Source: Synechococcus sp. PCC 6312 (GTDB lineage Bacteria; Cyanobacteriota; Cyanobacteriia; Thermosynechococcales; Thermosynechococcaceae). From it: DNA of 64,000 nt. Positions 1 to 8,801 of this stretch are shown here, in pieces. Location: positions 1,427,501 to 1,491,500 of the forward strand of contig NC_019680.1 of the NCBI RefSeq assembly GCF_000316685.1, given 5' to 3'. The notes beneath the pieces were generated by a model. The model saw nothing but the letters and a program-made list of their open reading frames with translations. It was not told the origin of the DNA and searched no databases. A program made the position numbers and the translations under genes. The first letter of the stretch is position 1. Every line of letters begins with the position of its first letter.

Positions 1-872
1 TCCGCCGAATCCACCAGTCTTGGGCCGGGACGGTTGAAATATTGATTGCCATCTACGGCATAGAGTTTAGGATGTTCTCTTGCTAGAAGATTTACCCAGG
101 CCGGTTGACTCAACAACTCCTGCACCGCTATTTGGGTTTGGAATAAATTAAATCCACAGGGCATAAAAATGATTACATCGGGTTGATGCTTGACCAATTC
201 CTGAAAATCGAGCCAAGGGGAATGTTCACCAACTTGTCCAAGCAGGTTTTGACCACCGGCTAATTCAACTAATTCCGGTACCCAATTTCCGGCGGCCATG
301 AGGGGATCTGTCCATTCAATACAGGCCACCTTGAGGGGATTTGTATTCGTTTGAGTTTGAAATAAATCAGGAGTTCGAGATTCTAGATTGACAATTGTGA
401 GGCGAGTTTCAATGTCATCAAGAACAGGCTTGGGATCAAGATGCAAGGCCTGGGCTACGGTTTGAATATCCTGATAGACATCGGCCAATGTTCGGGGTTG
501 GAGAGAAATAATTTCTGGGGCTGTTTCGGTTAATTGATTCACCGCGGCCTGGACATCCCCGAGGCTAACGGCACAGACCTCACACTGGGCCTGAGTAATA
601 ATATGGGTCGGGTTTAACTGTTTCAATTGCTCTAGATCAACTCGATAAATACTGAGAGCTTTTTCTAAGAGTTCTGTCACCCGTTCATGAATGGCCTGGC
701 TATTCCCTTGAGGATTAAAGTTGGGAGCGGTACAAATGGGCAACTGTTTAACGGTTTCTGGATAGTCGCACTCATGGGAACGCCCCACTAAGAAGAGTTC
801 GCCGCCCAACGCCGCCACAATTTCAGTCGCACTGGGAATTAGGGAAATAACACGGTGGTTTTCAGTTAGCAA
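1..872 (-). CDS. Cobalamin-type ABC transporter substrate-binding protein (3' end outside window)
   Basis: This is the N-terminal ~290 residues of a periplasmic-binding-protein-like protein of the BtuF/FepB fold. The start shows ISLIPSATEIVAALGG followed by VGRSHECDYP, a signature of the cobalamin-binding (BtuF-like) subgroup. Further on are WTDPLMAAGNWVPELVELAGG and a terminal FNRPGPRLVDSA. No ATG precedes the conserved part: an in-frame TAG lies just upstream, so TTG at 872 is the likely start, with AGGA about 10 nt before it. There is no signal peptide, which is common for this cyanobacterial subgroup. No permease or ATPase partner is visible, so a vitamin B12 role rests on family resemblance only. 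Confidence 0.8.
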   Translation of the reverse strand, partial: MLTENHRVISLIPSATEIVAALGGELFLVGRSHECDYPETVKQLPICTAPNFNPQGNSQAIHERVTELLEKALSIYRVDLEQLKQLNPTHIITQAQCEVCAVSLGDVQAAVNQLTETAPEIISLQPRTLADVYQDIQTVAQALHLDPKPVLDDIETRLTIVNLESRTPDLFQTQTNTNPLKVACIEWTDPLMAAGNWVPELVELAGGQNLLGQVGEHSPWLDFQELVKHQPDVIIFMPCGFNLFQTQIAVQELLSQPAWVNLLAREHPKLYAVDGNQYFNRPGPRLVDSA

Positions 873-1141
873 AGCCCAATCCTATCGTCATTAATCTTGA
901 ATCAAGAACTATAGCAACCCTTTTTGATTTCCAAACCCTAGAACCTGGACATAAGAGGATTTCTAACGTTTAAAAGTTCTATAACCAGGCCGGATTGCTT
1001 GATGGTCACTTCCTATATTTAGCAAGAGAGAGGAGCCAAAATCACACCATCTCCTCCACACTTAGGATAACAAAAAAGAATATGTCATCATCATAAACAG
1101 TGAAGAGTATCATCCCCTACACTGTCGAAGGAATGTGGACA

Positions 1142-2212
1142 ATGACAATAAATATTCAATTCCTGGGAAGTACCCTATTGGCGGTGCTTTCGGCTCTAGT
1201 TCTAGAAGCGACACTTTTGTCTTCTCCAGCCCAGGCCTGTACCCGGATTTTGTGGAATAACAATAAATTGGCTGTGGTGGTGGGGCGAACCATGGACTGG
1301 CCAGAATCTACGGAACCCATCCTGACGGTCTTTCCCCGCGGAATGAAACGGAATGGCGGACTTTTGGGGCCAACCCTAGTCGTACCAGAAAATCCGGCTC
1401 AATGGACATCTAAATATGGGAGCCTTGTCACCACTGTCTATGGAATGGGGACAGCAGATGGCCTGAATGAAAAGGGCCTGGGGATGCATATGCTCTATCT
1501 AACAGCGACAGAGTTTGGGCCTCGGAATCCGAGTAAAGCGGGGGTGCAGGCCGGCCTGTGGGGACAATATTTATTAGATAATGCCGCCACGGTTAAAGAC
1601 GCTATTGCCTTGATGAATCAGATTCAGCCGGTCATGGTTGCGATTGATGGCATGAAGTCAACTGTTCATTTAGCGATTGAGGATGCCAGCGGAGATTCAG
1701 CAATTCTGGAATATATTAACGGCAATCTAGTTATCCACCATGGCCCAGAGTATCGGATCATGACCAATGATCCCCCCTATGACCAACAGCTAGCATTTCT
1801 GAAGAATTGGGACTTTACGAATGCGACGCGGCAAACTCCCCTCCCCGGCAATGTGGATCCGAAAGATCGCTTTGTCCGGGCCACCTATTACCAAATGATG
1901 CTGCCAGAGCCGAAAACGCAACAGGAAGCCATTGCCGGTATTTTAGCCATTGCCCGAAATGTCTCCGTTCCCTTTGGGGCCCCGAATAATATCCCTGGCT
2001 CCCTGTACAACACGGAATATCGCACTGCGATTGACCTGACCCATCGGCGTTACTTTTTTGAGTTAAGCCTAAGCCCGAATGTGATTTGGGTTGATCTCGA
2101 TAAGCTCGATCTTAGAAATGGAGCCCCAGTGTTAACTCTTGACCCTGATAATCTGGAGCTATCGGGCAATGTGGCGGCAAAGTTTAAACAGGCGGATAAA
2201 ACTCCCTTCTAG
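1142..2212 (+). CDS. Secreted linear-amide C-N hydrolase (choloylglycine hydrolase / penicillin V acylase family)
   Basis: An Ntn-hydrolase of the bile-salt hydrolase / penicillin V acylase family. From the ATG at 1142 the protein has 356 residues. A hydrophobic signal peptide ends at PAQA and exposes Cys33 as the N-terminal nucleophile after cleavage. The downstream RTMDW (Arg49, Asp52) matches the catalytic Arg/Asp of the family. GAAGGA 9 nt before 1142 supports this start over the in-frame GTG at 1100. Family members hydrolyse bile-salt amides, penicillin V or acyl-homoserine lactones. Bile salts are irrelevant here, so a lactone or other amide substrate in the periplasm is an inference. 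It stands alone between opposite-strand genes. Confidence 0.85.
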   Translation: MTINIQFLGSTLLAVLSALVLEATLLSSPAQACTRILWNNNKLAVVVGRTMDWPESTEPILTVFPRGMKRNGGLLGPTLVVPENPAQWTSKYGSLVTTVYGMGTADGLNEKGLGMHMLYLTATEFGPRNPSKAGVQAGLWGQYLLDNAATVKDAIALMNQIQPVMVAIDGMKSTVHLAIEDASGDSAILEYINGNLVIHHGPEYRIMTNDPPYDQQLAFLKNWDFTNATRQTPLPGNVDPKDRFVRATYYQMMLPEPKTQQEAIAGILAIARNVSVPFGAPNNIPGSLYNTEYRTAIDLTHRRYFFELSLSPNVIWVDLDKLDLRNGAPVLTLDPDNLELSGNVAAKFKQADKTPF

Positions 2213-2218
2213 AGCCAT

Positions 2219-3052
2219 TTAATTGGGGGCCTGGGTGAAACCTGTAGAGCGTTGAAATAAAATCCCCAGGCCAATGCCGGTGAAATATAAAAACACCAGC
2301 GCACCACCAAACAAACCTTGGGTAATCGGATCAATGGAAGGAGTTAAGACTGCGCCCAGAATCACGGCTGCAACAATGACAAATCGCCAACCCGATACCA
2401 TTTGTGGCACGGAAACAATACCTAAGGCAATCAGTAATAGCTGTAAAACCGGAATTTGAAAGGCCAGGCCTGTGGCGAATAACAGCAATAAAACAAAATC
2501 AAAGTATTTATCAATAGACCAAATTTGCTCGACCACATCCGCCCCGTAGCTAATGAAAAAGCGCAATGCCGCCGGAATTAGTAAGCCATAGGCAAAGGCC
2601 AGGCCAGCCGCAAAGAGAGCCGCTGAACCAAACACAGCCGGGCCCAATAAACGCTGCTCACGGCGGGTTAAACCGGGCAAAACAAAGCGAATGACCTGAT
2701 ACATAATCACCGGGCTGGCGACTAAAATGCCGCAATAGGCCGCCACCTTACAGGAGACAAAAAAGTATTCTCCAGGCCCCAACTGTAAGAACTTGGCTCC
2801 TTGGGCAGGTACCTGCAGGAGTTGGACAATTTGCCGGACTTGGGTGAAGCAGCCAATGATCCCAACCGCCACGGCGATAAACCCGTAGAAAATTCGTTGT
2901 CGGAGTTCTTCAAGGTGGTCGAACAAGCCCATTTCCACTTCAAAGGGTCGCTCATCATTGGGATCAGTCGGTTCATCCTCTAAATCTAGATCAGAGGCGA
3001 GGGCTAGATTTTGCTCAACAACTGGTGTTTCGGTATCGAGGGTAGAACTCAT
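2219..3052 (-). CDS. tatC: Sec-independent protein translocase TatC
   Basis: The core membrane subunit of the twin-arginine translocase, which recognises Tat signal peptides in the plasma or thylakoid membrane. The hallmark segment MGLFDHLEELRQRI precedes the first membrane span, and about six hydrophobic segments follow, as in TatC (usually ~250 residues). The hydrophilic acidic N-terminal tail of ~40 residues is longer than in E. coli. An in-frame GTG at 3094 would overlap the upstream gene's stop. The ATG at 3052 has AGGGG just upstream and is preferred. It lies 31 nt behind a secreted-protein gene and is probably cotranscribed with it. Confidence 0.93.
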   Translation of the reverse strand: MSSTLDTETPVVEQNLALASDLDLEDEPTDPNDERPFEVEMGLFDHLEELRQRIFYGFIAVAVGIIGCFTQVRQIVQLLQVPAQGAKFLQLGPGEYFFVSCKVAAYCGILVASPVIMYQVIRFVLPGLTRREQRLLGPAVFGSAALFAAGLAFAYGLLIPAALRFFISYGADVVEQIWSIDKYFDFVLLLLFATGLAFQIPVLQLLLIALGIVSVPQMVSGWRFVIVAAVILGAVLTPSIDPITQGLFGGALVFLYFTGIGLGILFQRSTGFTQAPN

Positions 3053-3083
3053 TGGCCCCTGGGGAATCAGAACTGAAAATGAT

Positions 3084-3677
3084 TTAGAAGACACTCACGG
3101 GAATCGCAGGGTTAATCCAAACCTGGCATTGCAAGGGAACGGGGGTCGCGCCACTGACAAAATCCGGTACGGGTTGGCCTTGGAAGTCTTTCATCCCTGG
3201 AATTAAGGGGGTTGGCCAGGCCTGGAAATTACAGGTATAGGCCCCTAGGATGGTGCGTAAGCTGTCCATAACTAATAGGTTATAGCCAAAATCACTGGCT
3301 GCGGTACCCATTCGTTTAGATACGGAATAGCGATTTAAGTAGTCTAACTGCCCCCAGGCCTGGCCGGACACATAGACTTCAACCCGTCCCCCAACTCGAT
3401 TTGCGGCTGGATAGGCGGCCCAATTGCGCACTAGGTTTTGCCCAAATTGCCGGACAGCCCACCACAAACTGGGTACGGTCAAACCAAATTCAGACGGCGC
3501 GTTACTCTGAATCACCTGACCTTGGGTTTCTGTACCGAGGACAAAAATTACATTTTCCGGCAAGATTGTCACGGGTGCAGCCCAGGCCTGATCATGTCCC
3601 CCCATAAGACTCCCCCCAAGACCGAGAGCCAAAATCAGGAATTGCAGATGTTTTGAACAAGGCTGACCCTGACCCAT
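3084..3677 (-). CDS. Conserved secreted protein of unknown function
   Basis: A 197-residue protein with an N-terminal signal peptide (hydrophobic stretch, likely cleaved after AWA near residue 33). I do not recognise a domain. The mature part is rich in Trp, Asn and Val, has only two cysteines near the C-terminus, and is likely periplasmic or lumenal. AAGGAG lies 7 nt before the ATG, and that Shine-Dalgarno overlaps the stop region of the upstream EVE gene, so the EVE gene, this gene and tatC look like one transcript. Whether it is linked to the Tat pathway is unknown; its signal peptide shows no twin-arginine motif. Confidence 0.7.
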   Translation of the reverse strand: MGQGQPCSKHLQFLILALGLGGSLMGGHDQAWAAPVTILPENVIFVLGTETQGQVIQSNAPSEFGLTVPSLWWAVRQFGQNLVRNWAAYPAANRVGGRVEVYVSGQAWGQLDYLNRYSVSKRMGTAASDFGYNLLVMDSLRTILGAYTCNFQAWPTPLIPGMKDFQGQPVPDFVSGATPVPLQCQVWINPAIPVSVF

Positions 3678-3680
3678 TGA

Positions 3681-4148
3681 TTAGCTCCTTGCCCGCAATT
3701 GTTGAATAATTTCCCAGGCCTGGGGGGTAACGGGCTGCACCGAGAGCCGACTGCCTTTTTGCAATAACATCATGGACTCCAGGCCGGGAACAGTGCGTAA
3801 TTCGGGTAATGTAATCGGCGAGATAATATCTTGCCAGTACTGAATATCTACCATCAGCCAAATGGGTTTTTCAGGGGTACTTTTGGGGTCGTAGTACTGA
3901 CTCCTGGGGTCAAAGGCAAAATGATCGGCATAGGCTTCTCGGACAACCTTGGCAATGCCCATGATCGCTGGAGGGTTGGCATTACTGTGATAGAAAAAGA
4001 CCTGATCCCCTTGCTTCATGACATCACGCATTAAATTCCGGGCCTGGTAATTTCGCACCCCTTCCCAACAGGTAGTCTGGCCTGGAGCGGCTTTTAGGTC
4101 TGCCCAAGAAAAAGTATTTGGCTCAGATTTCATTAACCAGTACTGCAT
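3681..4148 (-). CDS. EVE domain-containing protein
   Basis: A single-domain EVE protein (YTH/PUA-like fold) thought to bind modified nucleic-acid bases. The start MQYWLMKSEP, then CWEGVRNYQARN and the later VFFYHSN segment, are typical of the bacterial homologues of thymocyte nuclear protein 1. The start at 4148 begins exactly at the conserved MxYWLMKSEP; an upstream in-frame codon at 4175 would add nine non-conserved residues. Length is 155 residues, as usual for the family. It is followed 3 nt later by the secreted-protein gene. The biological role of bacterial EVE proteins is unsettled; some sit in defence contexts, but this one is in a housekeeping run. Confidence 0.88.
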   Translation of the reverse strand: MQYWLMKSEPNTFSWADLKAAPGQTTCWEGVRNYQARNLMRDVMKQGDQVFFYHSNANPPAIMGIAKVVREAYADHFAFDPRSQYYDPKSTPEKPIWLMVDIQYWQDIISPITLPELRTVPGLESMMLLQKGSRLSVQPVTPQAWEIIQQLRARS

Positions 4149-4252
4149 AAATTTCAGGGAAAATGAATACACCAAGGAGCATTAAGCAAAGCTAGGACTA
4201 TTGTAAAGGGCAGCATGATAAACTGTGTTCAAAGAATTTACTGATCTGACCC

Positions 4253-5176
4253 ATGCCTGCATCTAAGGTGTCTTCGTCTCAACGCTCAGGGCTGTTCCGG
4301 CAATATTTCCAGCGGGGAACTCCTTATTTTTTCTTGATACCAGCCTTACTCCTGATGGGGTTGACGGTGTTTTGGCCAGCGATTCAGGCGTTTTACTTAA
4401 GCTTTACCCGCTTTGAATACGATCTCACCCAGGCCCCGGAATGGGTTGGTTTAGCAAATTTTCAACAATTGGCCCAGGATCGGGTCTTTTGGCAAACGTT
4501 GGGCAATTCCCTGGTGTATTTAGTTGGGGTTGTGCCGATTCTAGTCTTCATGCCCCTAGTCTTAGCGATTCTGGTCAATCGAAAACTGCCGGGAATGCAC
4601 TGGTTTCGGACAGCCTATTACACTCCAGTCATTATTTCCATGGTGGTGGCGGGAATTGCCTGGCGGTGGCTCTATGCCCAAGAGGGACTTTTCAATCAAC
4701 TCCTGAAGGAATTAGGGTGGGTACAAACGGCCGTCCCTTGGTTAACCAGTCCGCAACTGGCCCTATTTAGCGTCATGGCGGTAACAATTTGGAAAGGCCT
4801 GGGCTATTACATGGTCATTTATTTAGCTGGCTTACAGGGCATTTCCGAGGATCTCTATGAAGCGGCCGCCCTAGATGGTTCCGATGGCTGGCGTAAACAT
4901 TGGGATATTACCTTGCCCTTAATGCGGCCCTACTTGCTCTTGGTGGGGGTAATTTCAGCTATTTCGGCCACAAAAGTCTTTGAAGAGGTCTATGTGATGA
5001 CCCAAGGCGGCCCCTTAAATAGCTCGAAAACGATTGTTTACTATCTCTATGAAAAAGCATTCATGGATTTAGAAGTGAGTTATGCCTGTACGATTGGTTT
5101 AGTCTTGTTCCTGGTTATTTTTATCCTATCGTTAATCAACTTAAAACTCAGTCAAGGGCGGGGCCTGGTCAATTAG
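4253..5176 (+). CDS. Carbohydrate-type ABC transporter permease (MalF/UgpA-like)
   Basis: An integral membrane subunit of a sugar (CUT1-type) importer with about six membrane spans over 307 residues. The cytoplasmic coupling loop EAAALDGSDGWRKHWDITLP matches the EAA-x3-G motif that docks on the ATPase, and MTQGGPLNSSKTIVYYLYEKAF is typical of MalF/UgpA/LacF proteins. No second permease (MalG type), binding protein or ATPase lies beside it, so its partners must be elsewhere. The substrate cannot be read from sequence; glucosylglycerol, trehalose or glycerol-3-phosphate transporters in cyanobacteria look similar. Confidence 0.88.
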   Translation: MPASKVSSSQRSGLFRQYFQRGTPYFFLIPALLLMGLTVFWPAIQAFYLSFTRFEYDLTQAPEWVGLANFQQLAQDRVFWQTLGNSLVYLVGVVPILVFMPLVLAILVNRKLPGMHWFRTAYYTPVIISMVVAGIAWRWLYAQEGLFNQLLKELGWVQTAVPWLTSPQLALFSVMAVTIWKGLGYYMVIYLAGLQGISEDLYEAAALDGSDGWRKHWDITLPLMRPYLLLVGVISAISATKVFEEVYVMTQGGPLNSSKTIVYYLYEKAFMDLEVSYACTIGLVLFLVIFILSLINLKLSQGRGLVN

Positions 5177-5187
5177 AGATAGCTTAA

Positions 5188-6246
5188 CTAGGGTGTTGTT
5201 TTTTCCAGGCTGTCCGCTTCTAGTTCACGAATCTTCTCAATCGTGGCTTTGATGGTGGCAGCAATGGGAATGGAGAGAAAAACTCCTAATAATCCCGCAA
5301 CTCGTCCCCCAATTAAAAGAGCAATAAACTGCCAGAGGGGATTCAAGCCAATAATATTCCCCAACAGTCGGGGGGCAAGAATGTTGTCCTTGATTTGCTG
5401 AAAAAAGACGGCTATCACCAGCACATTCACCGCCAACCAAACATCCTGAAACAGCACCACCAAAACCACCAGGCCAATGCCAACGGTGGCTCCAATGACT
5501 GGAATTAACTGGGCCAGGCCAATGATTAAGGCAAACAAGAGGCTAAAGTTAACTCCCAAATAAATCATCACGGGCAAGAGGGCTAGAAACATGAATAGTC
5601 CCAAGACCAACTGGGCCGAAAAGAACTTTTGAATATTCAGCCGCAATGATTGATCAATAATCGGCCCCCAAGGCTGGGGAATAGAACTAACTAAAGCTCC
5701 CCACAGTTGTCCCCCATAGAACAGCATATAAACGGTTAAGACCAGTACCAAAAGCGCATCCACAAACCGGCCCAAGGTTGTAAACGCCAAATCCGGTAAA
5801 ACACTCAAAATCACCTTCAATTGATTTAGTAATTCTTCCGTTATCTGTTCAAAATTAAAAGGAAACCGAAACCGATGCCCAAAGGCAATCACGCCCTGCA
5901 AGCTATCATTGCCAGAATTAACAATTTCCGGTAAACGTTCAATGAGCTGCTGGGACTGGGTTGCAATGGCCGGAATTAAGGTGAATCCCACCACCGTAAA
6001 AATAATCAGGACAAAACCCAACACCATAATCATGGCCTGGAGCCGAGTTAGGGAAAAGCGTTGTAACCAGGCCGCCAGCCCGTTCAATAAATAGGCCAAA
6101 ATTGCGGCAATGATCAGTACAGACAGGAGATATTCAAAATAGAGAAATAGCTGATGCCAAACCCATAAATTCAGGGCAATGATCGGCCCCAGGCCCGCTA
6201 GGGTTAAATAGCGTTGTAAGGAGTGGCGTGGCCCTAACCAATTCAT
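5188..6246 (-). CDS. AI-2E family transporter (UPF0118/PerM-like)
   Basis: A 352-residue polytopic membrane protein of the AI-2E/PerM family. It has an N-terminal pair of membrane spans, a central amphipathic part with SQQLIERLPEIVNSGNDS, and C-terminal spans containing IKDNILAPRLLGNIIGLNP and the ending GVFLSIPIAATIKA, all family-typical. Members export autoinducer-2 or act as Na+/H+ antiporters; several unrelated copies usually occur per cyanobacterium, so the substrate is unknown. The start overlaps the stop of the upstream DUF3153 gene by one base (TGATG), indicating translational coupling. Confidence 0.9.
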   Translation of the reverse strand: MNWLGPRHSLQRYLTLAGLGPIIALNLWVWHQLFLYFEYLLSVLIIAAILAYLLNGLAAWLQRFSLTRLQAMIMVLGFVLIIFTVVGFTLIPAIATQSQQLIERLPEIVNSGNDSLQGVIAFGHRFRFPFNFEQITEELLNQLKVILSVLPDLAFTTLGRFVDALLVLVLTVYMLFYGGQLWGALVSSIPQPWGPIIDQSLRLNIQKFFSAQLVLGLFMFLALLPVMIYLGVNFSLLFALIIGLAQLIPVIGATVGIGLVVLVVLFQDVWLAVNVLVIAVFFQQIKDNILAPRLLGNIIGLNPLWQFIALLIGGRVAGLLGVFLSIPIAATIKATIEKIRELEADSLEKTTP

Positions 6247-7073
6247 CAGGATGCAGCAGGGTTACGATTAGTTAATTTTTGGGCAGCTAGAGCTAAGGGC
6301 CGATACCGCCAATACCAGGCCAGGGACAGCAACCCAACAATGCCTAGCGCGCCCCAACCCACCAAACTGGGATAAATAAAGACCGCTTGGAGATGATTGA
6401 TATAGCCCGGTTCTAATGTCCAAGTCAGGGTATGTCCGTGCTTGACCAGATGGGGATTGATGAGGGTGAGGCTGTTATCTTTGGCTGATGCTTGCCCAGG
6501 CCTGGCCCCCCAAGGCGTTTCTAAGCTAATGGTTAAGGCAACTAATTCCTGGGGACTGAGGACAACCGCATCAGAACGACTGCCAGAGGCAATCCCAAAA
6601 GCACGTAAATCTATGGTGTAGTCAAACTGTCCCCGGATAAACAATAAAAGATTTTGATCCGTCACCTCGGCCTGGGCGGGAAGGGTCGGTACGTTCGGGG
6701 CCTCAGTTTGAGTCAGGGGAGCTAAGAGGCCATTGAGTTTGCTGGCTAAATCTTCCGGGCGCTCAAAGGGGATGCGAAGATCAAGGGTTTGCCCATTTTG
6801 GCGTTTGCTCGTTCCCCCCAGTTTGCCGGCTTGCTGTTGGAGTTGCTCTAGAAATGGACGAGCAGAACGGGAGACTTGGAGATGTTGCTGAATTTCACCG
6901 CCGGCCTGGCCCTTGATTTGAATTGCTAAGTCGGCCTGGACACATCCTGATAAGCCCAAAACCAAGGTCACCAGGCCCATGATAAGCCAAACTCGGACTT
7001 GACTCAAAGGGTTTAACCCAGCCAATTTAGCCGATAATTGCCGTACCAAAAGGAGAGATGGGATTTTGTTCAC
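6246..7073 (-). CDS. DUF3153-type lipoprotein with C-terminal membrane anchor
   Basis: A 275-residue protein with a basic N-terminus, a hydrophobic segment and a lipobox-like GLSGC around residues 40-44, so probably a lipoprotein. A soluble domain of ~180 residues follows, then a C-terminal membrane span (GWGALGIVGLLSLAWYW) and a short basic tail. The pattern and the QIKGQAGGEIQQHLQV start of the mature domain match cyanobacterial DUF3153 proteins as I recall them. Function unknown. It is coupled to the AI-2E transporter gene by a TGATG overlap and is divergent from the ABC-2 permease gene. Confidence 0.75.
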   Translation of the reverse strand: MNKIPSLLLVRQLSAKLAGLNPLSQVRVWLIMGLVTLVLGLSGCVQADLAIQIKGQAGGEIQQHLQVSRSARPFLEQLQQQAGKLGGTSKRQNGQTLDLRIPFERPEDLASKLNGLLAPLTQTEAPNVPTLPAQAEVTDQNLLLFIRGQFDYTIDLRAFGIASGSRSDAVVLSPQELVALTISLETPWGARPGQASAKDNSLTLINPHLVKHGHTLTWTLEPGYINHLQAVFIYPSLVGWGALGIVGLLSLAWYWRYRPLALAAQKLTNRNPAAS

Positions 7074-7178
7074 AACTGCAACTCCAGGCCAGCCTAAGCA
7101 GGACTATAACACCATCGCGTCTGAAGCGGCAAAATGAAACCAGTCGGATCCGATTAGATAACCTGAGATAAAAATTTC

Positions 7179-7979
7179 ATGGCCCTCAAAATCAAACTAC
7201 GCGCCCACCAGGCCTGGGTGATGCTCACGGTCTATTACGCCTACATGAACGAATATCGAGCCGAGTTACTGCTCTGGATGCTGTCCGGTTCCTTACCTTT
7301 AATTCTCATGGGGGTTTGGGTGCAAGCGGCTGAACAGGGTAACTTTGGGATGACCCCCATTGCCTTGGCGCGGTACTTTTTGGCCGTATTTCTCACCCGA
7401 CAGTTTACGGTGGTCTGGGTCATTTATGACTTTGAAAAGGAAGTGGTTGAGGGGACATTATCACCGCGCCTCCTCCAGCCCATAGACCCGGTTTGGCATC
7501 ATGTCGCTGGTCATTTAGGAGAACGGGTGGCTCGCTTGCCCTTTAGTTTTGCCCTGATTCCCCTCTTTTTTCTTCTCTACCCCGAAGCAGCTTGGATTCC
7601 CGAAGGGGGGCGGCTTTTGCTGTTTGTCCCCTTAATTTTGCTGACCTTTGCCCTGCGCTTTCTGATTCAATACACCCTGGCTCTCTTGGCGTTTTGGACG
7701 GAACGAGCTACGGCCCTAGAGCAGTTTTGGTACTTGTTTTACCTATTTCTTTCAGGAATGATTGCTCCCTTATCTCTCTATCCCCCCGGCCTAGCTGCGG
7801 TGCTGATGTGGACTCCCTTTCCCTATCTGATCTATATCCCTGCCAGTGTATTGGTGGGTTTACCCGTCAATTGGCTCCAGGCCGTTGGGGTGAGTTTGCT
7901 ATGGTTAGGGATTGTCTGGATCCTCAATCGCTGGTTGTGGCGCAAGGGACTCAAACGATATTCAGGCATGGGGGCGTGA
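7179..7979 (+). CDS. ABC-2 type transporter permease
   Basis: A 266-residue membrane protein with about six spans, resembling the COG4587/COG3694 ABC-2 permeases that pair with an ATPase for drug, lipid or polysaccharide export. Recognisable stretches are the early NEYRAELLLWML, then IYDFEKEVVEGTLSPRLLQPIDP, and the late LSGMIAPLSLYPPGL and WTPFPYLIYIPA. No ATPase gene is adjacent, so the rest of the exporter is elsewhere. The last 18 bases overlap the convergent DUF2085 gene. The substrate is not inferable. Confidence 0.85.
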   Translation: MALKIKLRAHQAWVMLTVYYAYMNEYRAELLLWMLSGSLPLILMGVWVQAAEQGNFGMTPIALARYFLAVFLTRQFTVVWVIYDFEKEVVEGTLSPRLLQPIDPVWHHVAGHLGERVARLPFSFALIPLFFLLYPEAAWIPEGGRLLLFVPLILLTFALRFLIQYTLALLAFWTERATALEQFWYLFYLFLSGMIAPLSLYPPGLAAVLMWTPFPYLIYIPASVLVGLPVNWLQAVGVSLLWLGIVWILNRWLWRKGLKRYSGMGA

Positions 7980-8495
7980 ATACAACGCTGGGGCAACCCA
8001 CAATCCCAGGCCCAGGCCCGCAACCCAACCAAAGGGAAACACAACCCAATTCATGTAATCCCAAACCCCCACCTGCTGCAACCACCATTCCAGGGGATAG
8101 AACAACATCATCACTACGGCAATCAGACCGCCCCAAACCCCATACTGCCCCAACCAATAGGCTTCCTGGCCAGAACTACGACTCCATAGCCACCGACAAA
8201 ATACCAGAGCCAAAACCGTACCATAACAGCGCATACAAACCGCCATTAACCAGTGGGGCCAGAGCATCAAACTCATTTCCGGCTGGGGACAGACAAACAA
8301 ACCCATCGTGTAAATAATGTCAGCAATCTGGGTTAGGACGGGTAAGCCACTGGCGGCTAAAAACGGGGCAGCAATCGGGCCACTCACCAGGCCAGCGAGG
8401 ACAAGATCGGCAATTTGGCTTTTGAGTCGAGTTTTGCGGGCTGTTTTTTCCTGAGTCGGTTTGTTAAACGGTGGTTGGACTAACTTGGTGGTCAC
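7962..8495 (-). CDS. DUF2085 family membrane protein
   Basis: A 177-residue membrane protein with four or five spans. The motif block with CPQPEMS, a central PHWLMAVCMRCYGTVLAL and the later ALVFCRWLW matches DUF2085, whose conserved CxQ...CxRC cysteines may bind metal or form disulphides. GTG at 8495, with AGGGGGTG about 7 nt before it, is taken as the start. The longer open frame to 8690 has a basic, low-complexity, non-conserved prefix and no good ribosome-binding site. Function is unknown. Confidence 0.75.
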   Translation of the reverse strand: MTTKLVQPPFNKPTQEKTARKTRLKSQIADLVLAGLVSGPIAAPFLAASGLPVLTQIADIIYTMGLFVCPQPEMSLMLWPHWLMAVCMRCYGTVLALVFCRWLWSRSSGQEAYWLGQYGVWGGLIAVVMMLFYPLEWWLQQVGVWDYMNWVVFPFGWVAGLGLGLWVAPALYSRPHA

Positions 8496-8801
8496 ATTGC
8501 ACCCCCTGATGCGGCTAGTTCCCCAAAAAAATAAGACTGCCTTAAACTTACGCCTACCCTCTAGTTTTAACGAACTCCGGGGCCTGGACGCAAATCTGTG
8601 GGGCCTGGGAGATTGGGGCCGATCACGAGTCAGATAAAATGCGATGATAGGGCGTGGTTGGGACTGTTCTGGAGAAGTAAAAATCACCAAAAGAATGATC
8701 GAGTCGCTATTTTGGGAAGGGGCCTCTCTGGGTTAAGGTGGCGAAGGATATTTCCAAACAGTTTACTAGGCAGAACGCCAGAGATATTTAGGATAAAAAT
8801 C

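Noticed and set aside
7592-8317. Long plus-strand open frame (241 codons)
   Set aside because: It lies across the ABC-2 permease and the DUF2085 gene in other frames, with Pro/Arg-rich low-complexity translation and no family resemblance.
8598-8801. N-terminal extension of the TPR protein
   Set aside because: Low conservation expected, no ribosome-binding site, and ATG 8802 has AGGA at the right spacing.
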